Assembly (NCBI GenBank): GCA_946545645.1
Contig: CAMNNQ010000176.1
Location: 1-64,000, forward strand
Length of the DNA stretch: 64,000 nucleotides
Origin: an uncultured Clostridia bacterium
GTDB taxonomy: Bacteria; Bacillota; Clostridia; Oscillospirales; Ruminococcaceae
Reading direction: 5' to 3'
Part shown: in pieces, positions 43,098-53,407 of the stretch
Position numbering within the stretch: position 1 is the stretch's first letter
Layout of the letters: each line of letters starts with the position of its first letter
The notes under the pieces: model-generated
What the model was told of the DNA's origin: nothing
What the model saw: only the letters and a program-made list of their open reading frames with translations
The model's database searches: none
Translations under genes and position numbers: made by a program

Positions 43098-43754
43098 TCA
43101 ATTCCCGGCCGCGATGCGGAAAATATCCTCGGGTGCGGCAGCGATATAGTCGCATCCGCTTTCCCGGAGCTCCTTTTCGCCTCTGAAGCCCCAGACACAT
43201 CCGATACAGGGCAGCCCCGCATTATGTGCAGTTTCAACATCGACACTGCTGTCTCCGATGAATACTGCGCTTTCGGTCCCGACTCCCAGTTCCTTGCAGA
43301 TATTGAAAACTATATCCGGCTGCGGCTTGGTAGGGACTCCTTCCCGCTTGCCCATGACCAGCGCGAAAGCACCCTCGCCGTAGAGCTTTTCAACTACCCT
43401 TTTTGAGAACACATCAGGCTTGTTGGAGGCAACCGCGCACAGCACTCCCGCAGCGGAGAGCTTCTTCACCAGCTCCGGCATACCGTCGTAGGCGGTGGTA
43501 TGTGCGAAGCCGCAGGCCTCATAATACTTGGCAAAGCCCTCCAGCACAGCCTTTTTATTCTCCTCGGTCTTCCTGCCCTCAGGGAGTATCCTCTCGCAGA
43601 GGGTCGCAGCTCCGTTGCCGACGAACATTTTATAATCCTCGATCGGATGCTGCGGAAAACCCAGCTCCGCCAGGCTCTTGTTGGCCGAATCTCCGAGATC
43701 GAAAAGAGAATCTATAAGTGTCCCGTCAAGATCGAATATCGCTGTTTTGATCAT
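43098..43754 (-). CDS. HAD hydrolase, phosphoglycolate phosphatase-like
   Basis: A 218-residue HAD-superfamily phosphatase. Motif I is FDLDGTLIDS with the nucleophile Asp, motif II is AVASNKPD, and motif III/IV are KPQPDIV and FIGDSSVD. The helical cap between motifs I and II fits the Gph/PpaX subgroup. The start overlaps the preceding gene's stop; ATG 43754 (MIKTAIF) is most like the family, with 43763 as an alternative. The substrate is not certain. Confidence 0.9.
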   Translation of the reverse strand: MIKTAIFDLDGTLIDSLFDLGDSANKSLAELGFPQHPIEDYKMFVGNGAATLCERILPEGRKTEENKKAVLEGFAKYYEACGFAHTTAYDGMPELVKKLSAAGVLCAVASNKPDVFSKRVVEKLYGEGAFALVMGKREGVPTKPQPDIVFNICKELGVGTESAVFIGDSSVDVETAHNAGLPCIGCVWGFRGEKELRESGCDYIAAAPEDIFRIAAGN

Positions 43755-43755
43755 A

Positions 43756-44436
43756 TCAAACATCACCTTCCGTTATAACTTCTATTTTATGTGAGCCCTC
43801 TCCGATGAGCAATGTCATCTCAAGCTCGCCGGCTGGGTCGTCTAAGAGCACTGTAAGCTCTGCCGGCTCCTCCCGATTTGCAGGGACAAAGATATGGCAT
43901 ACTGTGAAGCCCGATGCCTCAGGAGCATGACCTGTCCCGCTCCTGATATCCTTGCTGCGCTGCGCATATATTGCCTCGGTCATTTCTCCGAGGCAGGCGG
44001 AGATCCTGTCAAAGAGCCTTTCAAGCCTGGCAGCGTCGGCTCTTGCCCCATCGACTGTGAGGCTGTAATCCCTCTCCTGATCGAAGATATGCGGCGCACC
44101 TGAGATGAGCTTGCTCCACCTGCTGTTTTCATCATGCTCGAAGCGCAGAGTGCCGTAGTTCCCGCAGTATACATCGTATTCAGAAATATGCTCTTTCCGG
44201 TATCTCTCTTTCTGCTCATCGATCCGCCTGATGTTGCGCTTCCTGACAGCGATGGCTGCAAAAAGCAGCCCCAGCTCGCAGGCGATCATAGCTGCCCCGA
44301 CAACCGGCAGCCCCTCAACAAAAAATACGATACACAGTATCGGCAGAGCAAGAAACATTATATAGCCGACAGTAAAGACAGCATCCCCGGCCTTTTCATG
44401 TTTCTTCCCTGACTCCGTATCCTGTGATACAGCCAT
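43756..44436 (-). CDS. Two-TM protein of unknown function
   Basis: A 226-residue protein with two hydrophobic helices (about 20-42 and 45-64), then a basic linker and a soluble domain of about 150 residues. No family is recognised. ATG follows GGAGGAAACAG, 78 bases after the tgt stop. The layout resembles the gene at 42388. The pair flanks the HAD gene, and they may have a related origin. Confidence 0.65.
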   Translation of the reverse strand: MAVSQDTESGKKHEKAGDAVFTVGYIMFLALPILCIVFFVEGLPVVGAAMIACELGLLFAAIAVRKRNIRRIDEQKERYRKEHISEYDVYCGNYGTLRFEHDENSRWSKLISGAPHIFDQERDYSLTVDGARADAARLERLFDRISACLGEMTEAIYAQRSKDIRSGTGHAPEASGFTVCHIFVPANREEPAELTVLLDDPAGELEMTLLIGEGSHKIEVITEGDV

Positions 44437-44514
44437 TCTGTTTCCTCCGTTCGGCTCTTCTGAGCTCTGTTCTCGATATCAGCTCCCGTGGCCTGATTTC
44501 TTCGCCCGAGGCGG

Positions 44515-46121
<1,607 letters not shown>

Positions 46122-46123
46122 AT

Positions 46124-46861
46124 TCAATACCAGAGATCGTAAAGCGGCATAGTCTCGCGGTCGCGGTATTCGTGCTTTTCGTAATAGCCGATAAGAGCGC
46201 CGTCACTGTCCCGCAGAGCGACCATATAAACATCCTTGTTCTCTTTCTCATTCCTGAAGGTGTAAACGATATTGTGCTTATCAGAATTCACGAACCATCT
46301 TACGACCTTTTCGATCTTCTCCTGCGAATCCTTATTGTGGCAGTCCAGCAGTGACCTGCCTACGAGCCCTTCACCGCCCCAGCGGGAGTATTTCTCAGCG
46401 GCGGCAGGGTTCATGTAGATTATGGTGTTATCAAGGCCGCAAAGCACGACAGGTGCTCTGTCGGCATCAAGAACAGCCTTGAAAAACGGGGACAGTTCCA
46501 TAGTTTTTTTCTCCTTTTCCTTTCTTGCGGCTTCATCAGCCTTACGCTTCCTATCCAGTTCGTCTGTTGCTTCGGCTCTGCCTCTGGCCCTTGACCAAGG
46601 TGCAAGCTCGGCGTAATTCTCATCGCCGACTGTGTAATAAGGCAATGTGTAGTAATCGTCATCGGCACTGAAAAGCTCCCTGCCCTTGCTTATCCACCTA
46701 TCGGCGGACTCGTCGCCCATAGCGTCGGTGCCGAGGATGTCATATATCTCCTTCGTGATCTCGCAGAGCTGATAATAGCCTCTCCAGGACCTCTCTGCGG
46801 TATAAAGCTCTCTTTTCTCGTCATAGCAGGCTTTCCAGCCTGTGCCTTCCTTGAACTGCAT
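46124..46861 (-). CDS. PAS-domain protein in the queuosine operon
   Basis: A 245-residue soluble protein. Residues about 1-90 are a Trp/Tyr-rich helical region of unknown kind. A charged coiled coil follows (about 95-120), then a PAS domain (about 124-225: FFKAVLDADRAPVVLCGLDN, IIYMNPAAAEKYS, then GRSLLDCHN). There is no output kinase or cyclase domain, so it may sense redox or a ligand and act through a partner. ATG follows AAAGGAGAG. It sits between queA and the GNAT gene. Confidence 0.82.
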   Translation of the reverse strand: MQFKEGTGWKACYDEKRELYTAERSWRGYYQLCEITKEIYDILGTDAMGDESADRWISKGRELFSADDDYYTLPYYTVGDENYAELAPWSRARGRAEATDELDRKRKADEAARKEKEKKTMELSPFFKAVLDADRAPVVLCGLDNTIIYMNPAAAEKYSRWGGEGLVGRSLLDCHNKDSQEKIEKVVRWFVNSDKHNIVYTFRNEKENKDVYMVALRDSDGALIGYYEKHEYRDRETMPLYDLWY

Positions 46862-46891
46862 AGACCGTCTCTCCTTTTTTACTGTGGCCGA

Positions 46892-46907
46892 TGTTCCACG
46901 TAGAACA
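46892..46907. other. parS-like palindrome
   Basis: TGTTCCACGTAGAACA, one base from a perfect palindrome and two from the Bacillus parS site (TGTTCCACGTGAAACA). It lies in the 61-base gap between queA and the PAS gene. It could be a ParB site or a chance palindrome. Confidence 0.3.
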
Positions 46908-46922
46908 TTTGTTCCGCGAATC

Positions 46923-47966
46923 TTACAGGATCAGCATACAGTCTCCGAAAGAGAAAAACCTGTATTTTTCCTCTACGGCGATCTTATAGGCGTTCATGGT
47001 GTTCTCATACCCTGCAAAGGCGGAGACCAGCATGATAAGGGTGCTCTCCGGCAGATGGAAGTTGGTGATGAGCCCGTCCAGCACCTTGAACTCATAACCG
47101 GGGTAAATGAAGATATCGGTATACCCCTCGCAGGGGACGATCTCTCCCTTAAAGGTCGCTACGCTTTCGAGCGTCCTGCATGAAGTAGTCCCGACAGCGA
47201 TGACTCGTCCGCCCTTTGCCTTTGTCTCGTTTATCAGCCTTGCTGTGCGCTCCGGGAGCTCGTAATGTTCGGAGTGCATCTTATGGTCCAGGACCTTGTC
47301 CTCCTTGACAGGCCGGAAAGTCCCCAGCCCGACGTGGAGAGTAACATAAGCGATATTTATCCCTCTGCTCTCGATATCGGCCAGCATCTCTTTGGTGAAA
47401 TGCAGCCCTGCGGTCGGAGCAGCGGCAGAGCCCAGCTCGTGGGAGTAGACAGTCTGATAACGCTCCTTGTCCTGCAGCTTTTCCTTTATGTAAGGCGGCA
47501 GAGGCATCTGACCGATCTCGTCCAGCACGGCAAAGATGCTGCCCTCGCATTCAAACTCTGCGATACGGTTGCCGTCCTCCAGTATATCGGTTATGACAGC
47601 GCGGAGCTTGCCTCCCCCGAAGGAAAAGCGTGTCCCGACCTTAGCCTTCTTGCCCGGGCGGCAGAGTATCTCCCATTTCATATTCTCCCTCTGCTCCAGC
47701 AGCAGGAACTCGATGAAGGTGCCGTTGTCCTCCTTCTCACCGTAAATGCGGGCAGGTATGACACGGCTGTCGTTCAGCACCAGAAGGTCACCCTTTCTGA
47801 GATGATCGCATAGATTATAGAAACGGCAGTGCTCTGTCTCTCCGGTGGCGCGGTCGAGCTTCAGCATACGGGAGGCATTGCGGGGCTCGATAGGTGTCTG
47901 GGCTATGAGCTCTTCCGGGAGATCATACCAAAAATCCGATCTTTTCATATCATTTGTATCAAGCAT
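46923..47966 (-). CDS. queA: tRNA ribosyltransferase-isomerase QueA
   Basis: Transfers and rearranges the ribose of SAM onto preQ1-tRNA to give epoxyqueuosine. A 347-residue protein of normal length. Family blocks: [61 protein letters not shown] (split by the conserved HLPxSTL). The start is ATG 47966 with GGTGA; ATG 47948 (MKRSDF) is possible. First gene of the minus-strand run down to 42271. Confidence 0.96.
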   Translation of the reverse strand: MLDTNDMKRSDFWYDLPEELIAQTPIEPRNASRMLKLDRATGETEHCRFYNLCDHLRKGDLLVLNDSRVIPARIYGEKEDNGTFIEFLLLEQRENMKWEILCRPGKKAKVGTRFSFGGGKLRAVITDILEDGNRIAEFECEGSIFAVLDEIGQMPLPPYIKEKLQDKERYQTVYSHELGSAAAPTAGLHFTKEMLADIESRGINIAYVTLHVGLGTFRPVKEDKVLDHKMHSEHYELPERTARLINETKAKGGRVIAVGTTSCRTLESVATFKGEIVPCEGYTDIFIYPGYEFKVLDGLITNFHLPESTLIMLVSAFAGYENTMNAYKIAVEEKYRFFSFGDCMLIL

Positions 47967-48019
47967 AATAATTCACCGTTTTCGTTTACAAAATGTTAAG
48001 ATATTTTTTCCCTGCCCTC

Positions 48020-48048
48020 TTGACATATAAGCCAAGATTTGCTATTAT
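48020..48048 (+). promoter_or_regulatory. Promoter of the lysine operon
   Basis: TTGACA, 17 bases, TATTAT, just before the lysine riboswitch. Confidence 0.8.
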
Positions 48049-48054
48049 AATCTG

Positions 48055-48236
48055 TAAGAGATAGAGGCGCGGTCAAGAAGAGTAGCTTTCCCTGACATTT
48101 ATGTCGCGGCACCAAAGCCTGCGGGGAATGTGAAAGGCGCGACCGCCGAAGCGCGGGTGTTGGGATCCCGCAGCTGACCGCTGCTTTAACAGAGCCCCGG
48201 TTGTCATCATGCTTTATGATGGAGTGCTATCGACAT
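48055..48236 (+). promoter_or_regulatory. Lysine riboswitch (L box)
   Basis: The aptamer shows the conserved blocks AGATAGAGGCGCGG, AGAGTAG, GTGAAAGGCGCGACCGCCGA and GGTGTTGGGATCCC (each in order), closed by GATAG (48059) pairing with CTATC (48227). A terminator follows at 48279. Lysine binding should stop transcription before asd-dapA-dapB, which make the lysine and diaminopimelate precursor. Confidence 0.93.
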
Positions 48237-48278
48237 AAGTTATATTGTGTCAACATTCTTATTATATTGTATGATGCG

Positions 48279-48300
48279 CCGGTTTTCAACCGGTTTTTTT
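48279..48300 (+). terminator. Riboswitch-controlled terminator
   Basis: CCGGTT-TTC-AACCGG followed by seven T, between the lysine aptamer and asd. Confidence 0.9.
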
Positions 48301-48397
48301 ATTATCTCTGTAAATTTTATGTTTTGCGCAGTTTAACGTGCAGTTAAAAGCACGCTTTGGGCAAAAAGCACAACATTCCGAGAAAGGGAGTATTGAA

Positions 48398-49480
48398 ATG
48401 AAGAAGTTTAAGGTCGGTATCATCGGAGCAACGGGTATGGTGGGTCAGAGATTCGCTCTGCTCCTCGACAAGCACCCGTGGTTTGACGTAGTCGCTTTGG
48501 CGGCATCTGCAAGGAGCGCCGGAAAGACTTACAGAGAAGCAGCCGGCTCCAAATGGAAGCTGAAGGATCCGATGCCCGAATCTATGGCTGATATGATCAT
48601 AATGAATGCTGAGGAAGATGTCGAGAAGCTGGCTTCTATGGTTGACTTCTGCTTCTGCGCTGTCGATATGAAGAAAGACGAGATCCGTGCTCTCGAAGAG
48701 AGATATGCCAAGGCTGAGTGCCCTATCGTATCCAATAACTCCGCTCACAGATTTACGGACGATGTTCCTATGGTCATCCCCGAGATCAACCCCGAGCATA
48801 TCGAGATCATCGCCGCTCAGAGAAAGCGCCTCGGCACAAAGCGCGGCTTCATCGCTGTTAAATCCAACTGCTCGCTGCAGAGCTATGTTCCCGCTCTGGC
48901 TCCCCTTATGGACGAGTTCAAGGTAACAAAGGCTCTGGTCTGCACCTATCAGGCGATCTCCGGCGCAGGCAGAACATTCGAGACGATGCCCGAGATCATC
49001 GATAATGTCATCCCCTACATCGGCGGCGAGGAGGAGAAATCCGAGAAGGAGCCTCTGAAGATCTGGGGCAGGATCGAAGGAGATAAGATCGTTCCCGCTA
49101 CTGAGCCTTCGATCACAGCTCAGTGCCTGAGAGTCCCTGTTTCCGACGGACATACTGCCGCCGTATTTGTAAGCTTCGAGAAGAAGCCTTCAAAGGAGCA
49201 GATGCTCAAGGCCTGGAAGGACTTTGCAGGCGTTCCCCAGGAGCTTGGCCTCCCCTCCGCTCCCAAGCAGTTCCTCAACTACTTCGAGGAGGACAACAGG
49301 CCTCAGCCCAAGCTGGACCGTGACCTCGAAGGCGGTATGGCAGTCTCCATCGGCCGTCTCCGCGAGGATACACAGTATGACTACAAGTTCGTTTGCCTCT
49401 CTCACAACACACTGAGAGGCGCCGCCGGCGGAGCTGTCCTGCTTGCCGAGCTGTTGGCTTCAAAAGGCTATTTTGACTAA
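48398..49480 (+). CDS. asd: Aspartate-semialdehyde dehydrogenase
   Basis: Reduces aspartyl phosphate to aspartate semialdehyde with NADPH, at the branch point to lysine, threonine and methionine. A 360-residue protein; NADP loop GIIGATGMVGQRF, catalytic Cys in AVKSNCSLQSY. The sequence is of the archaeal/fungal-type family rather than the enteric type. ATG 48398 (MKKFKVG) is supported by AAAGGGAG; the upstream part of the frame is leader. First gene behind the lysine riboswitch. Confidence 0.95.
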   Translation: MKKFKVGIIGATGMVGQRFALLLDKHPWFDVVALAASARSAGKTYREAAGSKWKLKDPMPESMADMIIMNAEEDVEKLASMVDFCFCAVDMKKDEIRALEERYAKAECPIVSNNSAHRFTDDVPMVIPEINPEHIEIIAAQRKRLGTKRGFIAVKSNCSLQSYVPALAPLMDEFKVTKALVCTYQAISGAGRTFETMPEIIDNVIPYIGGEEEKSEKEPLKIWGRIEGDKIVPATEPSITAQCLRVPVSDGHTAAVFVSFEKKPSKEQMLKAWKDFAGVPQELGLPSAPKQFLNYFEEDNRPQPKLDRDLEGGMAVSIGRLREDTQYDYKFVCLSHNTLRGAAGGAVLLAELLASKGYFD

Positions 49481-49513
49481 ACCGAAAACTGTTTTCCGGA
49501 AAGGAGAATAATA

Positions 49514-50404
49514 ATGAAAAAGACTATTTTCACCGGTGCCGGCGTTGCTATCGCGACCCCTTTCAATGAGGACGGCTCTGTCAACTACGAAGAGCTGGGT
49601 CGGCTCATTGATTTCAATATCGACAACGGCACTGATGCTATCATCATCTGCGGAACTACAGGCGAGAGCGCCACTATGACCGACGAAGAGCACGTTGAGT
49701 GTATCAAGTATGCTGTCGAAAGGACAGCTAAGAGAGTCCCTGTGATCGCCGGCACTGGCTCCAACGACACCAAGTATGCCATCCACCTCTCTCAGGAGGC
49801 CGAGCAGCTCGGCGCCGATGCTCTGCTCCTCGTTACACCTTACTACAACAAGACCTCGCAGGCCGGTCTCATAGCTCATTATAAAATGATAGCTGAGAGC
49901 GTTTCCCTGCCTATTATCGTTTACAGCGTCGCTTCAAGAACAGGCGTCAACATCACCCCGGAGACCTGTGTTGAGCTGGCTAAGATCCCCAACATCGTCG
50001 CTATCAAGGAAGCCAGCGGCAATATCAGCCAGATCGCTCAGATCGCTGCCCTCTGCGGCGACGACCTGGATATCTACTCCGGCAACGACGACCAGATCCT
50101 TCCGATAATGGCTCTGGGCGCCAAGGGCGTTATCTCCGTGCTCTCCAATGTTATGCCCTTCGAGACCCACGAGATCGCTACCCTCTGCCTTGAGAACGAC
50201 TACACCCAGGCAAGAGAAAAGATGTTCCGTGTTCAGCAGCTCGCTAAGGATCTCTTCTGCGATGTCAACCCTATCCCTGTAAAGTATGCCCTCAATGTTA
50301 TGGGCTTCAAGGCCGGCCCCTGCCGGATGCCGCTCTGCGAAATGAGCGATGCCAACAAGCAGAAGCTGGAGGCGACAATGAAGAAAGTCGGGCTCATCAA
50401 GTAA
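49514..50404 (+). CDS. dapA: 4-hydroxy-tetrahydrodipicolinate synthase
   Basis: Condenses pyruvate with aspartate semialdehyde in the first committed lysine/diaminopimelate step. A 296-residue TIM barrel: ICGTTGESATM, the Tyr of TPYYNKTSQ, Schiff-base Lys in IVAIKEASGN, and YSGNDDQ. ATG follows GGAAAGGAGAA, 33 bases after asd. Confidence 0.97.
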   Translation: MKKTIFTGAGVAIATPFNEDGSVNYEELGRLIDFNIDNGTDAIIICGTTGESATMTDEEHVECIKYAVERTAKRVPVIAGTGSNDTKYAIHLSQEAEQLGADALLLVTPYYNKTSQAGLIAHYKMIAESVSLPIIVYSVASRTGVNITPETCVELAKIPNIVAIKEASGNISQIAQIAALCGDDLDIYSGNDDQILPIMALGAKGVISVLSNVMPFETHEIATLCLENDYTQAREKMFRVQQLAKDLFCDVNPIPVKYALNVMGFKAGPCRMPLCEMSDANKQKLEATMKKVGLIK

Positions 50405-50480
50405 GAGTTCTGCAAATCAGGCAAGGGGGCGGTAGTTCTGCCCCCTTTGTTATGATATCATAACAGAAAGGATGTTTATA

Positions 50481-51233
50481 ATGACCGATATTCTTATTTG
50501 CGGTGCCTGCGGAAAAATGGGCAGAGTCATCGCGGACATAATCTCCGGGAGAAGCGACTGTCAGGTCGTCGCAGGAGTAGACAGGCTGGACGGCGAAGCT
50601 GCTTTCCCGATCTATCACACCATTGGCGAGGTCAGGGAGAAGCCCCAGGTCATAATCGACTTCTCTCACCCCTCTGCACTGGACAGTCTTCTGGACTACG
50701 CTCTTGCCAACGGCACAGCAGTAGTCATCGGCTCAACAGGCTATTCAAAGGAGCAGACCGAGCAGATACATAAGGCTGCCGAACAGATTCCCGTATTCTT
50801 TACCTTCAATATGTCTCTGGGCATAAACCTTATGGCGGAGCTGGCTAAAAAGGCTGTCGCTGTCCTCGGCGGGCAGTTCGATATCGAGATCGTCGAGAAG
50901 CACCACAATCAGAAGATCGACGCTCCCAGCGGCACAGCTATCATGCTGGCCGACGCTATCAACGGTGAGCTGGAAAAGCCCTATGATCTTGTCTATGACC
51001 GCCATTCTGTCCGCGCTAAGAGGACATCTTCCGAGATCGGTATGCACTCTATCCGCGGCGGCACTATCGTCGGAGAACACGAGATCATATTTGCAGGCCG
51101 CGATGAGGTCATAACACTGAAGCATGAAGCACATTCCAAGTCAGTATTCGCTGTCGGTGCTGTCAATGCTGCGATATTCCTCTGCGGCAAGCCTGCCGGC
51201 CTCTACTCCATGAAGGATATGCTGGCCGATTGA
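50481..51233 (+). CDS. dapB: 4-hydroxy-tetrahydrodipicolinate reductase
   Basis: Reduces the dapA product with NAD(P)H. A 250-residue protein with GACGKMGRVI at the N terminus, IGSTGYSKEQ, and the substrate block EIVEKHHNQKIDAPSGTA. ATG 50481 follows AAAGGA by eight bases. Last gene of the lysine-riboswitch operon, closed by the terminator at 51258. Confidence 0.97.
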   Translation: MTDILICGACGKMGRVIADIISGRSDCQVVAGVDRLDGEAAFPIYHTIGEVREKPQVIIDFSHPSALDSLLDYALANGTAVVIGSTGYSKEQTEQIHKAAEQIPVFFTFNMSLGINLMAELAKKAVAVLGGQFDIEIVEKHHNQKIDAPSGTAIMLADAINGELEKPYDLVYDRHSVRAKRTSSEIGMHSIRGGTIVGEHEIIFAGRDEVITLKHEAHSKSVFAVGAVNAAIFLCGKPAGLYSMKDMLAD

Positions 51234-51257
51234 TACAGATACCCATTAAAAAGCTAG

Positions 51258-51286
51258 CCCCTGAGCGCGGTTAAAACGCTCAGGGG
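51258..51286. terminator. Terminator of the dap operon
   Basis: CCCCTGAGCG / CGCTCAGGGG with a 9-base loop, followed by TGTTTTTC. Confidence 0.88.
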
Positions 51287-51319
51287 TGTTTTTCATTTTC
51301 GGATGCCCGGGAGATATCT

Positions 51320-51868
51320 TTATATATCCCCGGCTGATATTTCAGACCGCAGGAGCATGAGAGCCTGCCCGGCAGTTATTATCCGGGCATAGCGTTTGCT
51401 CCACATAAATTCGTTATAGTACTTATAAGCTGTTTCCTTATCGAAGTAGGGGTTATCGTAGGTCGAGTTCGTATACGAAGGGACGATCATATTGAACCCC
51501 TTTTCAAACCCGCTTTTAATTGTCGCATCCATACAGTAATCTGTCGATACACCGACAGTTATAATGTCCTTTTCGCCTTTTGCCCGCAGATATTCTGTCA
51601 GCCCTGTCATCGGATGAAATGCGCTGTTTACGTTCTTTTCAAAGCGCCTCTCACAGCTTCTCGGTGCAAATTCCTCATATATCTCATAGTTTTCCGAAGA
51701 CTTGTCGAGATCGGTACCGGGGCCGTCATCGTGCTGGACAAATACGACCTCCACATTATTCTCTCTCGCAGCAGCGATCAACTGCTTTATATTGTTTCTA
51801 ACTCGTTCAAAGGCATACAGCTCTTCATTGAAACATCCCTTTTGTGTATCTACGACCAGAAGTATCAT
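51320..51868 (-). CDS. Isochorismatase-family cysteine hydrolase
   Basis: A 182-residue cysteine hydrolase. The catalytic triad is visible as Asp in LLVVDTQKGCF, a Lys in the middle region (EKNVNSAFHPMTG), and Cys in VGVSTDYCMDATIKSG. Relatives include nicotinamidases and isochorismatases; the substrate cannot be told. ATG follows AAGGAGAAACG. It has its own promoter at 51920-51948. Confidence 0.88.
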   Translation of the reverse strand: MILLVVDTQKGCFNEELYAFERVRNNIKQLIAAARENNVEVVFVQHDDGPGTDLDKSSENYEIYEEFAPRSCERRFEKNVNSAFHPMTGLTEYLRAKGEKDIITVGVSTDYCMDATIKSGFEKGFNMIVPSYTNSTYDNPYFDKETAYKYYNEFMWSKRYARIITAGQALMLLRSEISAGDI

Positions 51869-51919
51869 ACGTTTCTCCTTGCTATTAAAATAATGATAAT
51901 GCGATATACGACTGCAATG

Positions 51920-51948
51920 ATTATAGCATAAAGCAGAGGCGGTGTCAA
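51920..51948 (-). promoter_or_regulatory. Promoter of the cysteine hydrolase gene
   Basis: Minus-strand TTGACA, 17 bases, TATAAT. Its -35 hexamer is the first six bases of the dispersed repeat at 51943. Confidence 0.82.
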
Positions 51949-51994
51949 CAGAAACGCCATAGCACTTCTGACATCATATCAGAAATACTATGGC
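51943..51994. repeat. Dispersed hairpin repeat, copy 2
   Basis: Same 52-base unit as 30358-30409 with three differences: GCCATAGCACTTCTGA / TCAGAAATACTATGGC, with two pairs disturbed. Both copies point the same way. Confidence 0.85.
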
Positions 51995-52046
51995 GTAAAG
52001 CATCCGTATCATTTCCGCCGGAAAAGCGGAGGGATATCATTCAGGA

Positions 52047-53291
52047 TCAATCGTCGTCAACATCTGTGCTGACACCGTCAACTCTTCTTCTGCCCACCGG
52101 CCACTGTCTGTAATCTGTGTAATCGGCGTTGTAGTTGGTATCAAAGTCCTTGGCCTCAGCGAAGAGCGGGTCATAGAGCTTGCCGCCTACAGTGAACCAG
52201 CAATGGGAAGTGTCGTGGCAGATATAGATATCGGTATATCCGATCTCTCTGATGAGGAAGGCAGCCGCGCAGGAATCTGCAACGCAGCATCCCGAGCCGC
52301 GCTCAAAGATATCGTTGGCGAAAGTGATCTCCCAATCGGGCGAAGTCTCGTAGATATCGGAGAGAAGTCTCCAGCGGTGATAACCGTGCTCATACATCTC
52401 CCAATTGAAGAGCTTGAGTCTCTTCTGCTCCATAGTGTCTGTGGGGAGAGTCTGCTCGAGCATGATCTTATGTGCGGTCATCATAGTCTCGATCTTGTAC
52501 TCGTTGTAATCCGACTGCTCGGCCTTACCGGAAGCGTCAACATTGATGCCGTCCACCTGGCCGTTAGTCACCAGAGTGCCGTCGATACGGTCGAAGCAGT
52601 AATAAGCTCCGTCCACCTCCTGCCAGCCGGTCTGATTAACGCCGTTCTCATCGAAGAAATAGCTCTTTCCGTCTATCTCCTTGATACCCTTGGAGAGATC
52701 GCCGTCGTAGTAATACTTGAGGCCGTCCTTCTCCTCCCAGCCCTTGCGCTCGATGGCGAAGGTCCTGACTGCCTTGTTCTTGTATTCGCCCATAGCAGTC
52801 AGGGTAACGGTAGCTGTACCTACTTCAGTGTTGTTCTCATAAGTGACGGAATAATCCTTATCGCGGACGAGGACCTCTCCGTAGAGAGTAACTGTCGGCT
52901 GAGGCTCGATAGCCTGACCGGTATAAGCATATTTCTCGTCGATGCCGGTTATCTCGGCTCCTGCGATATCGTCATGGGGGCGCTCCAGCTTGGGAACGAT
53001 ATTTTCCTTGATCTCAGCGCCGCATACAGAGCATTTGCGGAGAGTATATCCTTCGCTGTCATAAGTCGGCTCAACGACGGTATCAACATATTTATGCCCG
53101 TCCATTATCGGCTCTTCAAAGGTCTTGCCGCAATCCTCACAAGTATAGGTCTTTACGCCCGGGTGAGTGCAGTCGGCTTCCTTGGTTATCTTGACAGTAT
53201 ACTTATGGACGTGCTGCCCGCAGGACGCGAGAGCTGTCACAGCAACTGTTGCGGCAGCAAGCGCTGCCACCAGCTTTCTTATCATTATCAT
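52047..53291 (-). CDS. Surface lipoprotein with transglutaminase-like end
   Basis: A 414-residue lipoprotein. Signal with a consensus lipobox LASC (Cys24). Next come two Cys-pair repeats (CTHPGVKTYTCEDCGKTF and YTLRKCSVCGAEI), an Ig-like segment (about 110-190), and repeats like cell-wall binding modules (GWEEKDGLKYYYDGD, YFFDENGVNQTGWQ). The C-terminal domain is transglutaminase-like with Cys (GSGCCVADSCAAAF), His (DTSHCWFTVGG) and Asp (LYDPLF). It may cross-link or cut wall proteins. ATG 53291 follows AGAGGAAGT. Confidence 0.82.
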   Translation of the reverse strand: MIMIRKLVAALAAATVAVTALASCGQHVHKYTVKITKEADCTHPGVKTYTCEDCGKTFEEPIMDGHKYVDTVVEPTYDSEGYTLRKCSVCGAEIKENIVPKLERPHDDIAGAEITGIDEKYAYTGQAIEPQPTVTLYGEVLVRDKDYSVTYENNTEVGTATVTLTAMGEYKNKAVRTFAIERKGWEEKDGLKYYYDGDLSKGIKEIDGKSYFFDENGVNQTGWQEVDGAYYCFDRIDGTLVTNGQVDGINVDASGKAEQSDYNEYKIETMMTAHKIMLEQTLPTDTMEQKRLKLFNWEMYEHGYHRWRLLSDIYETSPDWEITFANDIFERGSGCCVADSCAAAFLIREIGYTDIYICHDTSHCWFTVGGKLYDPLFAEAKDFDTNYNADYTDYRQWPVGRRRVDGVSTDVDDD

Positions 53292-53332
53292 ACTTCCTCT
53301 CTTATCAAACCGTTTGGTTTTTCGACACATCT

Positions 53333-53361
53333 ATTATATTCTAAAACCGTCCTCTTGTCAA
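53333..53361 (-). promoter_or_regulatory. Promoter of the surface lipoprotein
   Basis: Minus-strand TTGACA, 17 bases, TATAAT, about 40 bases before the gene. Confidence 0.85.
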
Positions 53362-53407
53362 GCGGAGAACCGAGAAATTTACAAAGTTGTCAAAACTGTC
53401 CAATTTT

